Shown here: positions 18,472 to 27,976 of the stretch, one piece after another
Layout of the letters: every line of letters starts with the position of its first letter
Numbering within the stretch: the stretch's first letter is position 1
Assembly (NCBI GenBank): GCA_016711295.1
Contig: JADJTE010000015.1
Coordinates: 114,739 to 178,738, forward strand
Reading direction: 5' to 3'
Source of the DNA: Sphingobacteriales bacterium
Lineage (GTDB): Bacteria > Bacteroidota > Bacteroidia > Chitinophagales > UBA2359
Length of the DNA stretch: 64,000 nucleotides
Program-made: the position numbers and the translations under genes
Notes under the pieces: model-generated
The model's database searches: none
Seen by the model: the letters and a program-made list of their open reading frames with translations, nothing else
What the model was told of the DNA's origin: nothing

Positions 18472-21103
18472 TTATGCTGTTGTATTGTCCACAAGGATGC
18501 CCATGCTTGCCAACGCGGATATCAACACTGCCAATGCAGTGTTGCCGCCACGACTACCAGTTATCGAAGGTGCTGTGCCGCTGGTTAATGCGGCTGACGC
18601 AGCAGACCAAGTGCCTGCTCCTGTTGCTGCATCGGTGCAAGCCCAAACCTTATAGACACCCTTGTTAGGATCGTTAAACATGATTTCGGAGGCGTTTGGA
18701 ACTATTAGCTCAATTTTCCCAGTAGTGCTGCTTGGCGACTCCACTTTGATTTCGGTCAAACTTCCTGTAACTACCCTTTCGGTAGCTATGCGAGCCCTGG
18801 CTGAACTATTAGCCTCAATATAGGCGTTCCCTGTTGTACTGTTTAGTACATTTAACGCCACATGCGTTCCCGTTATACCCACAAGCCCCTCCGTACTGCC
18901 AGACACTTGAAACAGCTTACGCATACCTGTAAACTGTATGTTTCCAGTGACATTTGCACCCGATACCGTTCCTGAAAGTGGTATAAATGCATCTGGTATG
19001 TTTGATGGTGCCCATTGGACACCGTCAAACACCAATGACTGACCCAATGTAGGTGGTGTTGCTGATATATCCATGCCACGAATACCCGTAACGGTTAGCT
19101 GCATACTGGCATTATTTTGTTGCACGTCGCCATTATGCCCACTTGCGCCAAAGGCGTGACTAAAATTATTGCCGTTTAATACCAAACCTACACCAGCAGC
19201 GTATGGTGTTGCGCCGCAAAGTAGTTGCTTTCCACTCGTTTCCATCAAACTCTAATACCTGCCCCACAGTGGGGACAGTTGTATTGATAGGAATGTTTCT
19301 AAGGCGGATTACCTTTAATCCCATGTCATTGCCTTGCTCTACATCGCCGCCATGCCCATTTGCGCCAAAGGCGTGACTAAAAGTATTGCCGTTTAATACC
19401 AAACCTACACCAGCAGCGTATGGTGTTGCGCCGGGCAAAGTAGTTGCTTTCCACTCGTTTCCATCAAACTCTAATACCTGCCCCACAGTGGGGACAGTTG
19501 TATTGATAGGAATGTTTCTAAGGCGGATTACCTTTAATCCCATGTCATTGCCTTGCTCTACATCGCCGCCATGCCCATTTGCGCCAAAGGCGTGACTAAA
19601 AGTATTGCCGTTTAATACCAAACCTACACCAGCAGCGTATGGTGTTGCGCCGGGCAAAGTAGTTGCTTTCCACTCGTTTCCATCAAACCCTAATACCTGC
19701 CCCACAGTGGGGACAGTTGTATTGATAGGAATGTTTCTAAGGCGGATTACCTTTAATCCCATGTCATTGCCTTGCTCTACATCGCCGCCATGCCCACTTG
19801 CGCCAAAGGCGTGACTAAAAGTATTGCCGTTTAATACCAAACCTGTACTGGCGATGTATGTCGATGTCGTGGGCAAATCTTGCCACTCTGCATGTCCGAG
19901 CGAGTCGACACAAGTTAGTACGCGCCCCCCGGCTTCGCTGCCGTTCTCAATTCTAAGGGCATACGCCTGCCCGAACTGATTAGCAGCACTAAAATGACCT
20001 GCTACATTAAAATTGTTAAAATTGCCAAAAACAGCAGTGGCATACAAGCCAGTGGCTGTTTGCACACTTTGTTGCGGCACGAATGTAGCTGCATATTGCT
20101 GTTGGTCAGAATACACCGCAAAGGGCGATTGCCCTAGAAATGTATTGCCATTTATAACTAACTCATTATCGTTGTTGGCCAACAATGACGAAACAACCCA
20201 ATTGGGAGCCGTATGTCGCAACGTCCGATGTATTGACCCGGTAGGCAGCCCGCTGCCACCAGGCGTTTGCCATATAGCTGCGCCACCGCTCACCGTCAAA
20301 ACCTGCCCATCACTGCCCAGAGTGGGCAGTGGATTAGCCACCGACAGCAAAGCCCCAGAAGTGCCGTTGCCCAACAAAGAGCTATCGGTAACAACCGATT
20401 GAGTACCCCAATTGTCACCACCATTACTGCCCATCGAAGCCCATACTATATTAGTGCCGTCAAAGCTCAATACTTCGCCCTGAGCAGCACCAAGTGTGCT
20501 AATACGAATTTCATTACCCAAAATGCCGTTGCCGGTTATGATGCCCGCTGTATTGACCACTGCCGATGGGGTTCCCCATACGGCATTGCCACCAACAGCT
20601 ATAATGCTTTGACCGTCCGCGACTAACGCCGGGACATCAATGCGAATGGGGCTTATAGGCAAGCCGTTGCCCACCAACAGACCGCTTGTTAAGGCGGACT
20701 GTGACCCCCAATTATCTCCTGGCAAGGACAAATTGCCGACATTAGCCCTAATGGGGTCGGAAAAAGTGCCATCACCTAATATAGTTTGCCCATCTGTAAC
20801 GGTCGTCAGACCAAGAGGCGATGGGGGCGTTTGCCATATAGCTGCGCCACCGCTCACCGTCAAAACCTGCCCATTACTGCCCAGAGTGGGCAATGGGTTT
20901 AATACCGAGATAGGCGAACTTACGCCGTTGCCTACTATAGTTATGCCATCGGTCAATACTTGGTCAATTCCCCCAATGGTATTAATCTGTGCGAGCAATT
21001 GCGCCAGCGTTACCTTATAAGTAACGCCGCTTTGTGCTACGGCAAACTCGGCACCAGTGCTTGGTGCCGCAAGTAGGGGTAATTGTGAAATGCGTAAATT
21101 CAT
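18472..21103 (-). CDS. Large repeat-containing tail fibre (apparent 2-bp frameshift)
   Basis: A fibre of about 877 residues. The N-terminus MNLRISQLPLLAAPSTGAEF is typical of Bacteroidota phage and T9SS-like fibres. It is followed by Gly/Ser/Asn-rich collagen-like beta repeats, including two copies of NGQVLTVSGGAAIWQTP-type segments. Then come nearly identical 73-residue repeats (GLVLNGNTFSHAFGA and VPTVGQVLEFDGNEWKATTL). The C-terminus ends ALISALASMGILVDNTTA. The frame breaks near 19216, where one repeat copy reads GCGCCGCAAAG and the others GCGCCGGGCAAAG, two G short. It is probably the receptor-binding side fibre. Confidence 0.75.
19164..19830. repeat. Tandem 219-bp repeats inside the tail fibre gene
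   Basis: About three near-identical copies of a 219-bp unit (73 codons), with one more diverged partial copy towards the 3' end of the gene. Identity is close to complete between the central copies; differences are single substitutions (for example CTAATACC against TTAATACC-type changes) and the two-G loss near 19216. Such repeats allow copy-number change by recombination. Confidence 0.85.
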
Positions 21104-21436
21104 TTAGCAAACTAAGATATGGCTGTTGTTTTCCTGTAAAATAGCATCGCCGTTTTCTTGCAACAAATAACAGCTATCTGTAAAATAATCGTGCGTATTG
21201 ACCTTTATTGCATTAGTGCGAAAAAAATCCAATACAGTTTGTCGGCTTGCACCCGATACCTTTGTCTGAATTGACAAAGGCATCAGCGGAACCAATGAGC
21301 TATCGATGGTTAAGGCGGGGTTGTCAGATAGCAGCCTAAATATTTCGGCTACATCGCCATACTCCTGCAATGCGATATCCCATACGTCTTGCCCACTTTC
21401 AACTAAAACGTTTTTATGATTGTCATAAAATATCAT
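21104..21436 (-). CDS. LysM-like tail protein (gpX-like)
   Basis: A 110-residue protein starting MIFYDNHKNVLVESGQDVWD. The segment VESGQDVWDIALQEYGDVAE followed by IFRLLSDNP is a LysM-type pattern, as in tail protein X and gp53 baseplate proteins. The start overlaps the stop of the DUF6046 gene by one base. A role in baseplate assembly is likely. Confidence 0.65.
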   Translation of the reverse strand: MIFYDNHKNVLVESGQDVWDIALQEYGDVAEIFRLLSDNPALTIDSSLVPLMPLSIQTKVSGASRQTVLDFFRTNAIKVNTHDYFTDSCYLLQENGDAILQENNSHILVC

Positions 21437-21999
21437 TACAAGTCTTGGCTGTATGTTAATTCAAAAGGCAGATCGCTTACTGCCTTAACAGTAAAGCGAA
21501 CAGAACTTTGATACCCCTCTTCAATGGATATATCAGAATACTTCACTACAATATACGATATGCCCAATGCAGACAAGTACCTACTACTAATAGGTAATGC
21601 CGCGGGCAGTTGCATCAACTCATTAAAGCGGGCTATTTCCTCGTATGGTGGTATATTGTTTTTGGCTAACAAAAAACCAGCAATAGTTATATCATAGTCT
21701 TTGCTTGATATCAATTCCTTTACCGTTCCGATCCTGCCTTGTACTGGCGTTTCTACGATGTTTTTTTGCAAAGAAACCACTTGTATCATAACAGCAGGCT
21801 CGAACGCAAAGCCTCTGTATGGAACAGATATACCGCCTTTTGTTTGGTAATTAAATGGCTCAATTGTTATTTTATCAACAATTGGAGTACCAAGCGTTGT
21901 TATGCCGTGGTTGCTCGGGCTATCAAAAGGAACAACAATATTGCCGTATTCGCCCGATAGCCCGAGCAATGATGCTAAGTTAATGCTATAATCGCTCAT
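21436..21999 (-). CDS. DUF6046-like phage structural protein
   Basis: A 187-residue protein. The stretch KITIEPFNYQTKGGISVPYR, then VIMIQVVSLQKNIVETPVQG-like sequence and GTVKELISSKDYDITIAGFL, matches the DUF6046 pattern of Bacteroidota phages. The C-terminal VRFTVKAVSDLPFELTYSQ is beta-rich. The start lies inside the end of the upstream frame (21986-22192). Its exact place in the virion is unknown. Confidence 0.65.
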   Translation of the reverse strand: MSDYSINLASLLGLSGEYGNIVVPFDSPSNHGITTLGTPIVDKITIEPFNYQTKGGISVPYRGFAFEPAVMIQVVSLQKNIVETPVQGRIGTVKELISSKDYDITIAGFLLAKNNIPPYEEIARFNELMQLPAALPISSRYLSALGISYIVVKYSDISIEEGYQSSVRFTVKAVSDLPFELTYSQDL

Positions 22000-22192
22000 G
22001 GTTTTTTAGTAGCAGGTATTCTGCTTGCCTTTTTTTGCGCCAAAACACATCATCGTCTAAATATTCTGGGTTGGGTATGTGGAGGTAGTGGCTAATATTG
22101 GCGCAAGCTATTTCATACCAGTCGTTAGGCTCTTTGTCCGACAACTTGCGATAATTAGCCGCCAATTCGGTTAGGCGGGTGACGTAGTTACT
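21986..22192 (-). CDS. In-frame extension after the tail chaperone stop (68 codons, no ATG)
   Basis: This frame begins directly after the TGA (22193-22195) of the 113-residue gene and is in the same frame as it. It reads SNYVTRLTELAANYRKLSDK and ends RKKRQAEYLLLKNHERL. It contains no methionine at all and has no ribosome binding site before any TTG or GTG. It overlaps the DUF6046 start. It looks coding (charged helical, with a DWYEIACANISHYL segment). The options are TGA read-through, a TTG start, or a TGG miscalled as TGA. Confidence 0.5.
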   Translation of the reverse strand, partial: SNYVTRLTELAANYRKLSDKEPNDWYEIACANISHYLHIPNPEYLDDDVFWRKKRQAEYLLLKNHERL

Positions 22193-22534
22193 TCAAAAAC
22201 CGAGCATCTCTACCATTTTCATACAAGCAGATACCTGTATTTTTGCATTAGTGCCTTTAAAAACTTCGTCACCGCCAAGCCAGCACTCATTGAGCAAAAA
22301 CTGTCCAGCTTCGATGGCTTTGTTTTGCTGCATCAACGAAAATGCCTTTTGATAAATAGACATTTGTCGCGCATGGTCTTTGCCATCTGGTTTGACCACA
22401 TAGCAAGCAAAAATCTGACCGTCCGCTTCTACGCTAAGGCGTATAACATTGTCTTTGCCGTATTTTTTTTTCCATTCAGAAATTTGCTTCTCAGTGGTGG
22501 TGGCGGCATTGGATTGAGGATTTTTATCTTCCAT
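22193..22534 (-). CDS. Tail assembly chaperone-like protein
   Basis: A 113-residue protein between the tube and downstream tail genes, which is where lambda gpG / Mu gp41-type chaperones lie. It reads KQISEWKKKYGKDNVIRLSV, then FACYVVKPDGKDHARQMSIY and ends MKMVEMLGF followed by TGA. In many phages this gene is extended by recoding into a second frame. Here the continuation is in the same frame behind TGA. Confidence 0.6.
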   Translation of the reverse strand: MEDKNPQSNAATTTEKQISEWKKKYGKDNVIRLSVEADGQIFACYVVKPDGKDHARQMSIYQKAFSLMQQNKAIEAGQFLLNECWLGGDEVFKGTNAKIQVSACMKMVEMLGF

Positions 22535-22557
22535 ACTTTTTGTGTTTTTTTAAAATG

Positions 22558-22983
22558 TTAAACTCCGTAATCAATGACACCGATAACCAGCCCTAACTCT
22601 TGCATAACATCTGTGCTTTCGGCGGCTAATGACATTTTGTCGTCTTTAAACTCGCAAGCGCGTAGGGTGTCGGTAGTAATAGGCTCCACGCCGTTGTTGT
22701 ACGAAACGGTAATATCAAAAGGCGGTATATCCGTTAGGCTTCTGCTGCCAGTAGGCATGGCGGCGCGTATCTTATTAATTTCTTCAATAGTAAGTTTGAT
22801 ACTGCCCGTACATTCTTTCGCACCCGAAACCCGCCCAACGGGACGGTTGTGTGCGCCGTAAATATTTTTTTTCTCTTGCGTTACCTCATAGGATATGCTG
22901 CCTACACCCGATACTTGGGTGTTGCCGAGCATAGAAATGCTAATGCTGCTCCATTGGTAAGTTCTGCCGTTTATTGTTGCCAT
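22558..22983 (-). CDS. Tail tube protein
   Basis: A 141-residue protein starting MATINGRTYQWSSISISMLG. The pattern GIGSISYEVTQEKKNIYGA-like, RVSGAKECTGSIKLTIEEIN and ITVSYNNGVEP is typical of Mu/XkdM-like tube proteins (gpM). The order sheath, tube, chaperone is the normal contractile-tail order. The frame is intact. Confidence 0.75.
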   Translation of the reverse strand: MATINGRTYQWSSISISMLGNTQVSGVGSISYEVTQEKKNIYGAHNRPVGRVSGAKECTGSIKLTIEEINKIRAAMPTGSRSLTDIPPFDITVSYNNGVEPITTDTLRACEFKDDKMSLAAESTDVMQELGLVIGVIDYGV

Positions 22984-22989
22984 AATTTT

Positions 22990-24214
22990 TTATATTGCAG
23001 GGTTAATAAATCCGATACTAACAATTATTTGTTCCGCCTTGCCAAATGGCACAATTACAATATATACCCTAAGTGTCCCATCGGTCAATATGCCGGGGGT
23101 ACGGTTGGGCGTTTTCGTCTAATGCGGGGTCAACTATGACGGTTTGCAAAGCACTAATATTATTTGACATGTCGCCCTCAATAGCTGTTCGAACCATAGC
23201 CTCGAACATTGCCTTTGCGCTAAAATGCAGTCGCCCTGTAACCGCATCTACTTGTAACGGTGCGTTTAAGTAGGGCAACAATGATTTTCGCACTATTCGC
23301 GCCGCCGCGCTAAATACCCGATTGTATTCTATACAATAGTAATCATCTCCGCCTGGTGCCGCCGTAGGCGAGCTATTGAAGTATGTGCCAGAATAGCCTG
23401 AAAAGGTCCGAGCAAAGATATATCCCTTGTCATGCAAGGTGTCCAAATCAGCAGTAACGTATCCCGTTATGGCTATGTTGCTGCTTAGTGCTGGGTAATA
23501 AAAGCTCCGCTTTTGGGGTCATGCAAATTGAAATGTTGCACCCACCCGATGCTGGCATGTACATCGGCACGCGCGATGGTGCCCAATGCCGTGCCAATAG
23601 CAGCATAGTTGGGTTGTGGGTTGTCGGGGTTGTTGGCTACTTTCAGGTCTTGCGCAATAACCACTGATACATTACGTGCTGCAAGTGTATGTAGGTCGGC
23701 AGCAAGTGCTGCCGATGTGTTAAAGTTTCGACCTTCAAGCACTATACTTGCCAAGTACCGATAATTGCTATACTCTGCATCAACGAGGCTCTGTGCTATG
23801 GGAATAGCAGCAAGCGTGTCGGCAAAGCCGCCGCCGCCCGATACGCCCAACTGAAACACTTCGCCGCCTGCTTCGAGCAATAGCATTGCTGCAAAATTGC
23901 CAGTAGGACTAAGCATGTCTGCCATGGAGGTGCCCGACCGGTGCGAGCAAAAACCACAATTTAGCATTGGAGGCAAGCCTAAAAAACTCGCGTACATGGT
24001 GATATACCAAGACCCCATTTGCATTGTCGTATGCTTCGTCAATCAGGTATTGCGTTGCCAACTGTCGGGCAGACGTAAGCTGTACTACATTGCCTACGGT
24101 ATAGTTTGCAGTACCAATACCCGTCGCAATAAAAGCACTGATGCTTTCGAGGCGGTAGTTGCGGCGGTTTAGTCCGCCGGTGGCTTGCTGTATGGTTACT
24201 TGTGGCTGTGGCAT
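22990..24214 (-). CDS. Contractile tail sheath protein (apparent frameshifts)
   Basis: A Mu gpL/DUF2586-like sheath of about 408 residues. The pieces follow in order: MPQPQVTIQQATGGLNRRNY; then MADMLSPTGNFAAMLL and IARADVHASIGWVQHFNLHD; then LSSNIAITGYVTADLDTLHD and YIFARTFSGYSGTYFN; and a C-terminus LRVYIVIVPFGKAEQIIVSI. They lie in different frames. Breaks are near 23930 (GGG), 23484 and 23095 (CCCCC). The C-terminus NPAI stops at 22990. The sheath contracts to drive the tube through the host envelope. The many breaks at homopolymers suggest sequence errors. Confidence 0.8.
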
Positions 24215-24217
24215 GGC

Positions 24218-24550
24218 TTAGTTTAACTTTTGGGTTTCATTATGCTTGTTGGTGCGCTCATACGTATAAAGACCAATACCAGTAGCCTTGCTATGGCGTT
24301 TCGCATCGTTAAAGCCCTTATCGGCAAATACGCTGCCATCGCCAACAATATGACAAGTCTTTTCGGTCGGGTTTGCGACAAAGTATTTATCCGCTTTTGA
24401 TTGCCATTTTTGCTTTTCGGCGGCGGCATCGTTCCTTTTTTGCTGTTTTTCTGAAACATTAACCGCCGTTTTAGCCTTTTCAATGGCGGCGATAATATCA
24501 GATTCGGTAGCTGTTTCGGGCAGCCCAAGTGCTTTTGCTATCTTTTGCAT
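24218..24550 (-). CDS. Small phage structural protein of unknown role
   Basis: A 110-residue, very basic protein starting MQKIAKALGLPETATESDII. This N-terminal motif resembles the C-terminal region of Mu-like protease/scaffold proteins. A lysine-rich coiled segment follows (EKQQKRNDAAAEKQKWQSKA). The second half, YFVANPTEKTCHIVGDGSVF, looks like a small folded domain. It lies between capsid and sheath, where head-tail connectors are common. The role is not proven. Confidence 0.5.
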   Translation of the reverse strand: MQKIAKALGLPETATESDIIAAIEKAKTAVNVSEKQQKRNDAAAEKQKWQSKADKYFVANPTEKTCHIVGDGSVFADKGFNDAKRHSKATGIGLYTYERTNKHNETQKLN

Positions 24551-24551
24551 A

Positions 24552-26130
24552 TTACAGTAGTTGTAAATAAAAATCAGAATAAATTATGTTATTTTCCTTC
24601 GGCATATTTGCATTGCCCACAGCAACACGACCGCGATACGTTCCTATTGTACCGTAATCGTGTGTGTGCTTGTGCGGCGCAACGCCGCTATACTCATAGA
24701 TACCATTGCTGTTAGCATCTAAACCCGACTCGGACATGGTAGGCATTACATAGCCATTGCCCACTATTTCGGTCACGCCATTTACTATTACCGTAATAGC
24801 CCCTGCCTGCACCGATGCTGATAATTCAAAACCTGCATAATAGTATGCAGGCGGCACACCTACTCCGTTAGTATTACCTACAAACACCATAGAAGCATAG
24901 ACTTGGTTGCCCTCATTGTCGGTCGAGCGCAACCATATAGCGATGTCCGAATTGTCATCTTTCGTTACAGTAAAGACATTCATATTGGGGTGGCTTGTCG
25001 ATCCCATAAAAACGTCTCCTATCTTGTTCACGCCCCATTGAAGGTGGTCGATGACCAAACCTCCCTCTACCTGAATGTCGGGTTTGAGGGTTAAGGCGTT
25101 TGTTGCGGGGTTGTACGCCACCACTTTAATGCCGCATTTGTGCAGTTTGTGTGCCGTAGGTGCTTCGCCACCACCACTTATTAAAATTAATCCTTTTTCA
25201 TAGCTACGTTGTGCGCAAAATGGCGCGCAAAGAGTTTCCTGACCAGTAAAAGCCCCAAACATGCCCACTTTGGCGCGGGTCAAGAAAGACCAAATACTGC
25301 CCTGCTCTATGGGGTTATCCAAGTTGGCAAACATTTTGGTAGTGCCTAATGCGTAGTAGCCAGATTTACCTTTTACGTAGGCAATGCACGATGGGCAATC
25401 GGAGGCTAATACCGGAGTAGCACCCAAGCCCAATTTAACGCCACCTGCCGCGTACCAAGGTGTGCGATTATCTTCGATAATATCGAAGCCGAAATATCGA
25501 ACAAATACACCATCACGCACACCGGGTCTGTTGGTTTAATGCTTGCTGATTTTTAAATGCGTGTCATTTGCAACCATGCTCCAATAGCTCTCTGCGTCCA
25601 ATACCAATACCCAAGCATCGTTTTTGTGCGCCGGGTATTTAGTATTTAGCTGTTTGCGCAAACGCTTGATATCTTCGGCTGTAACAACCCGATAACCGTC
25701 TGCTGCCAGCGCATTGGTGCCGGGCGTTTGGACAATGGGCGTATGGCTGCTGTCCGAAGTTGGACCCAAGTTCCACATGCAATCTATCTCTATCTTAGCA
25801 GCCAAGTTATCGCGGGTGTCACTCAAATAAGACTCTCGTTTGTTATATGCCAATTCTATTGTTTCTATGTCGCGAACCATGATAGCTTCGGTAGCATAGT
25901 TATCCAACTCCACAAAATCGGGGGTGTCGGTACGCTGTACTACAGGGCGTGGATAGGTCGGGTTTCGCTCAACAGCACCGGGAACACCTGAATATGCAAG
26001 GTTAATTCTGTTGTATTCAACAAAACCCGTCATATTGCGCATGTGCTTAATCACAGAGCTGTCCTTGTAAAACTCACCATCATGCGCTAATCAGTTGGTC
26101 AACCCAAATTTCTTTTTGAATACCTGCCAT
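24552..26130 (-). CDS. Major capsid protein (frameshift and in-frame TAA)
   Basis: About 525 residues. The start MAGIQKEIWVDQLI at 26130 is a common start of Bacteroidota phage capsids. The frame breaks near 26090, then AHDGEFYKDSSVIKHM continues as NMTGFVEYNRINLAYSGVPG. After SMVANDTHLKISKH the codon at 25536-25538 is TAA, and the same frame goes on TNRPGVRDGVFVRYFGFDII. A CAA (Gln) fits here, so one C-to-T change would explain the stop. The C-terminal half (HDYGTIGTYRGRVAVGN) carries an insertion-like beta domain (about residues 230-450). It is the largest structural gene of the leftward operon. Confidence 0.7.
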
Positions 26131-26279
26131 AATATTATTATGATTTTTGTTTTAAAAAGCACTATCTACGTGCAAAGTTTATGTTACGTGGGGCGTGGGT
26201 ATAGGGCGGCGAGCCAAATGTATTGCAGTTGTCGAGGCTAAAAAAGCAGAACAAAGCTGCCCAAATATAAATGTAAATT

Positions 26280-26797
26280 TTAATTTTCATATTTTGATAA
26301 TTTGTTTTCTAACTCAGAAATGCGTAAGCTCTGCTTTCGAGCTTTTTCATCAAGCAGCAGAATGTCTAAAAAAAATTGTAATGTAAGTGCCACTTCTTGC
26401 AAGGCTACATCTTTGTCCCTTCGCGACTTTATCGGCTTTTGATTGATTGGTTTAATAATCCCCTTCAAGGGGGGACCAATCCTGCCATGCGCAGCCTTAT
26501 TATTATGGGCAATACCATAGGTACGCCTGTTTTTTCCCATTTGCCAACAGCTTGCTCAACAGCATTGGAGAGCGATTTATTACTCAGCAAGTCGGCACTC
26601 AGAAGTGGCAGCACAATGGCTGCCTCCCCCACGAGGACCTTTAACGCTTCGGCGATGTCTTGACCTGCCATAATCTTTGGCGACAGTTCCAAGTCGTACA
26701 TCCCGCGCAAGTGTTCAATATGTGCCAATATGACATCTCTCATATCCCTATCATATTTCACCTTGTCGGCTTCGATTACGACAATGCGTCTCGACAT
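26280..26797 (-). CDS. TIR-domain-like protein inside the head operon (apparent frameshift)
   Basis: About 172 residues in two frames that join in a C6 run (complement of 26469-26474). The fold order matches small prokaryotic TIR domains: beta-A IVVIEADKVKYDRDMRDVIL; the BB-loop-like KIMAGQDIAEALKVLVGEAA; then IVLPLLSADLLSN, NAVEQAV, VPMVLPIIIRL and LKGIIKPINQKPIKSRRDKD, with the closing helix VALQEVALTLQFFLDI. A candidate catalytic glutamate is in NAVEQAV but is not certain. It ends in a short coiled coil (SLRISELENKLSKYEN). It lies between the protease and capsid genes, an unexpected place. It could be a defence effector carried by the phage or a structural protein that only resembles a TIR. 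Confidence 0.5.
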
Positions 26798-26818
26798 ATT
26801 AGCAAATGGATATTTAGC

Positions 26819-27816
26819 TTATTCTTCAAAAAAAACAGAACCCCGAATATGGGCTATTTTGGCAGCCTGCAAGTCGTTAAAGAGCGCGGGGTCTTTCTTG
26901 CTCAAAGCGACAAGTTCACCGGCTTTGTCTAAACGGTCGTATTCTTCTACCAAATTGACGCTTTTGCCGCCGTCACCGCCGCCGCCCTGTGCATTAATAA
27001 TGGCTTGGGGCGATTTGTACGCTGTTTTTTTGTGCAAAAACGGTTTTGTGGTTTCGTAATCGCCAAGTGCCAATTTTAGCAAATGCTCGCGGTCAGCCAA
27101 AACCAATTTGCCCTGAGCAATGGCATCATCTATCAATCGCTCCGCCTTATCTTGCTTTTGCTGTTGCTCCAACTCCGCCATCCTATCGGCTTGCGCCTGG
27201 AATTAGCGACATTCAATTGAATGGCAGATTCTACTTGTTGTTGGGTTGCGTCGGGCGGCAAACCCAACGACAAAAGAACTTCTTTGTTAAACATAACAGG
27301 TATGTTTTTTTTGTTAATTTTTGGCACTATTGCCGATGTTTCCGATTTTGCCAAATCGCCGCCCAATAGCAGAGTGTCGTTTCCGTCCTCATACAAGGCT
27401 ATGGCATTGGGGTTGCTCGGTATATCTACCAACGATATTTCTATAAGCTGACAAGCCTTTACCGTCATATTCGATTGTCCCTTTTTTATCAGGGAATCCT
27501 CGTCCGACCACTCGATAACGCGAATGCCGACTGATGCGGCATTCAATATACCCTCATGAAATTTGGTTTTCATTTGCACAGCAAAGGGGTCTTTTTCGTC
27601 AAATATAGGGTCGGCTAACAACTTATTATCTTCCACCCGCAAGTTCTCCCACCTGCCATATGGCAGCCTATATCCGTCAGTAGCATAACGCTCGTGGTTG
27701 TATAACATAACGGGGTTTTTTCTAAAATTAGAAAGGTCTATTCCGTCCGTCCGTACCCACGTGCCGTAACTATTGATGTCTTCCGTAGAGACCACTATGC
27801 TTTTTCTTTCAGACAT
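26819..27816 (-). CDS. Prohead serine protease with C-terminal scaffold (apparent frameshift)
   Basis: Mu I-like or HK97-like U35 protease plus scaffold, about 331 residues. The ATG at 27816 (MSERKSIVVSTED) follows a good promoter. Protease features are MLYNHERYATDGYRLPYGRW (His region), GILNAASVGIRV (Ser) and QLIEISLVDIPSNPNAIALY. The scaffold part after a break near 27198 reads MAELEQQQKQDKAERLIDDA and AIAQGKLVLADREHLLKLAL, then a Gly-rich linker, ending SVFFEE. It opens the leftward operon. Confidence 0.75.
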
Positions 27817-27838
27817 GCTTTTTGGCTTAATTGCAAGG

Positions 27839-27870
27839 CAAAGATACAGCACTAAAAAACAGTTTCCAAA
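27839..27870 (-). promoter_or_regulatory. Promoter of the leftward phage structural operon
   Basis: The -7 element TATCTTTG (complement of 27839-27846) and a TTTG box (complement of 27867-27870) are about 20 bp apart, fitting the Bacteroidota consensus TTTG-N(19-21)-TAnnTTTG. The protease ATG is 23 bp beyond the -7 box. Confidence 0.7.
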
Positions 27871-27937
27871 TTTTTTTTACACTAAAATACTCAAACACAA
27901 CAAAATACAGAAAATAAAATATAGCATAAGATTTTTT

Positions 27938-27968
27938 TTTGCAAAAACAATTTCTTGCTGCATCTTTG
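27938..27968 (+). promoter_or_regulatory. Promoter of the rightward phage operon
   Basis: TTTG at 27938-27941 and CATCTTTG at 27961-27968 are 19 bp apart, close to the TTTG / TAnnTTTG consensus with one mismatch. The terminase small subunit ATG lies 8 bp later, giving a very short or nearly absent leader. The two divergent promoters share a stretch of only about 70 bp between them. Confidence 0.65.
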
Positions 27969-27976
27969 CTATTACA

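Noticed and set aside
22190..22201. Classic -1 or +1 slippery frameshift in the tail chaperone
   Set aside because: The T-run invites this, but both alternative frames stop within a few codons; only the zero frame continues.
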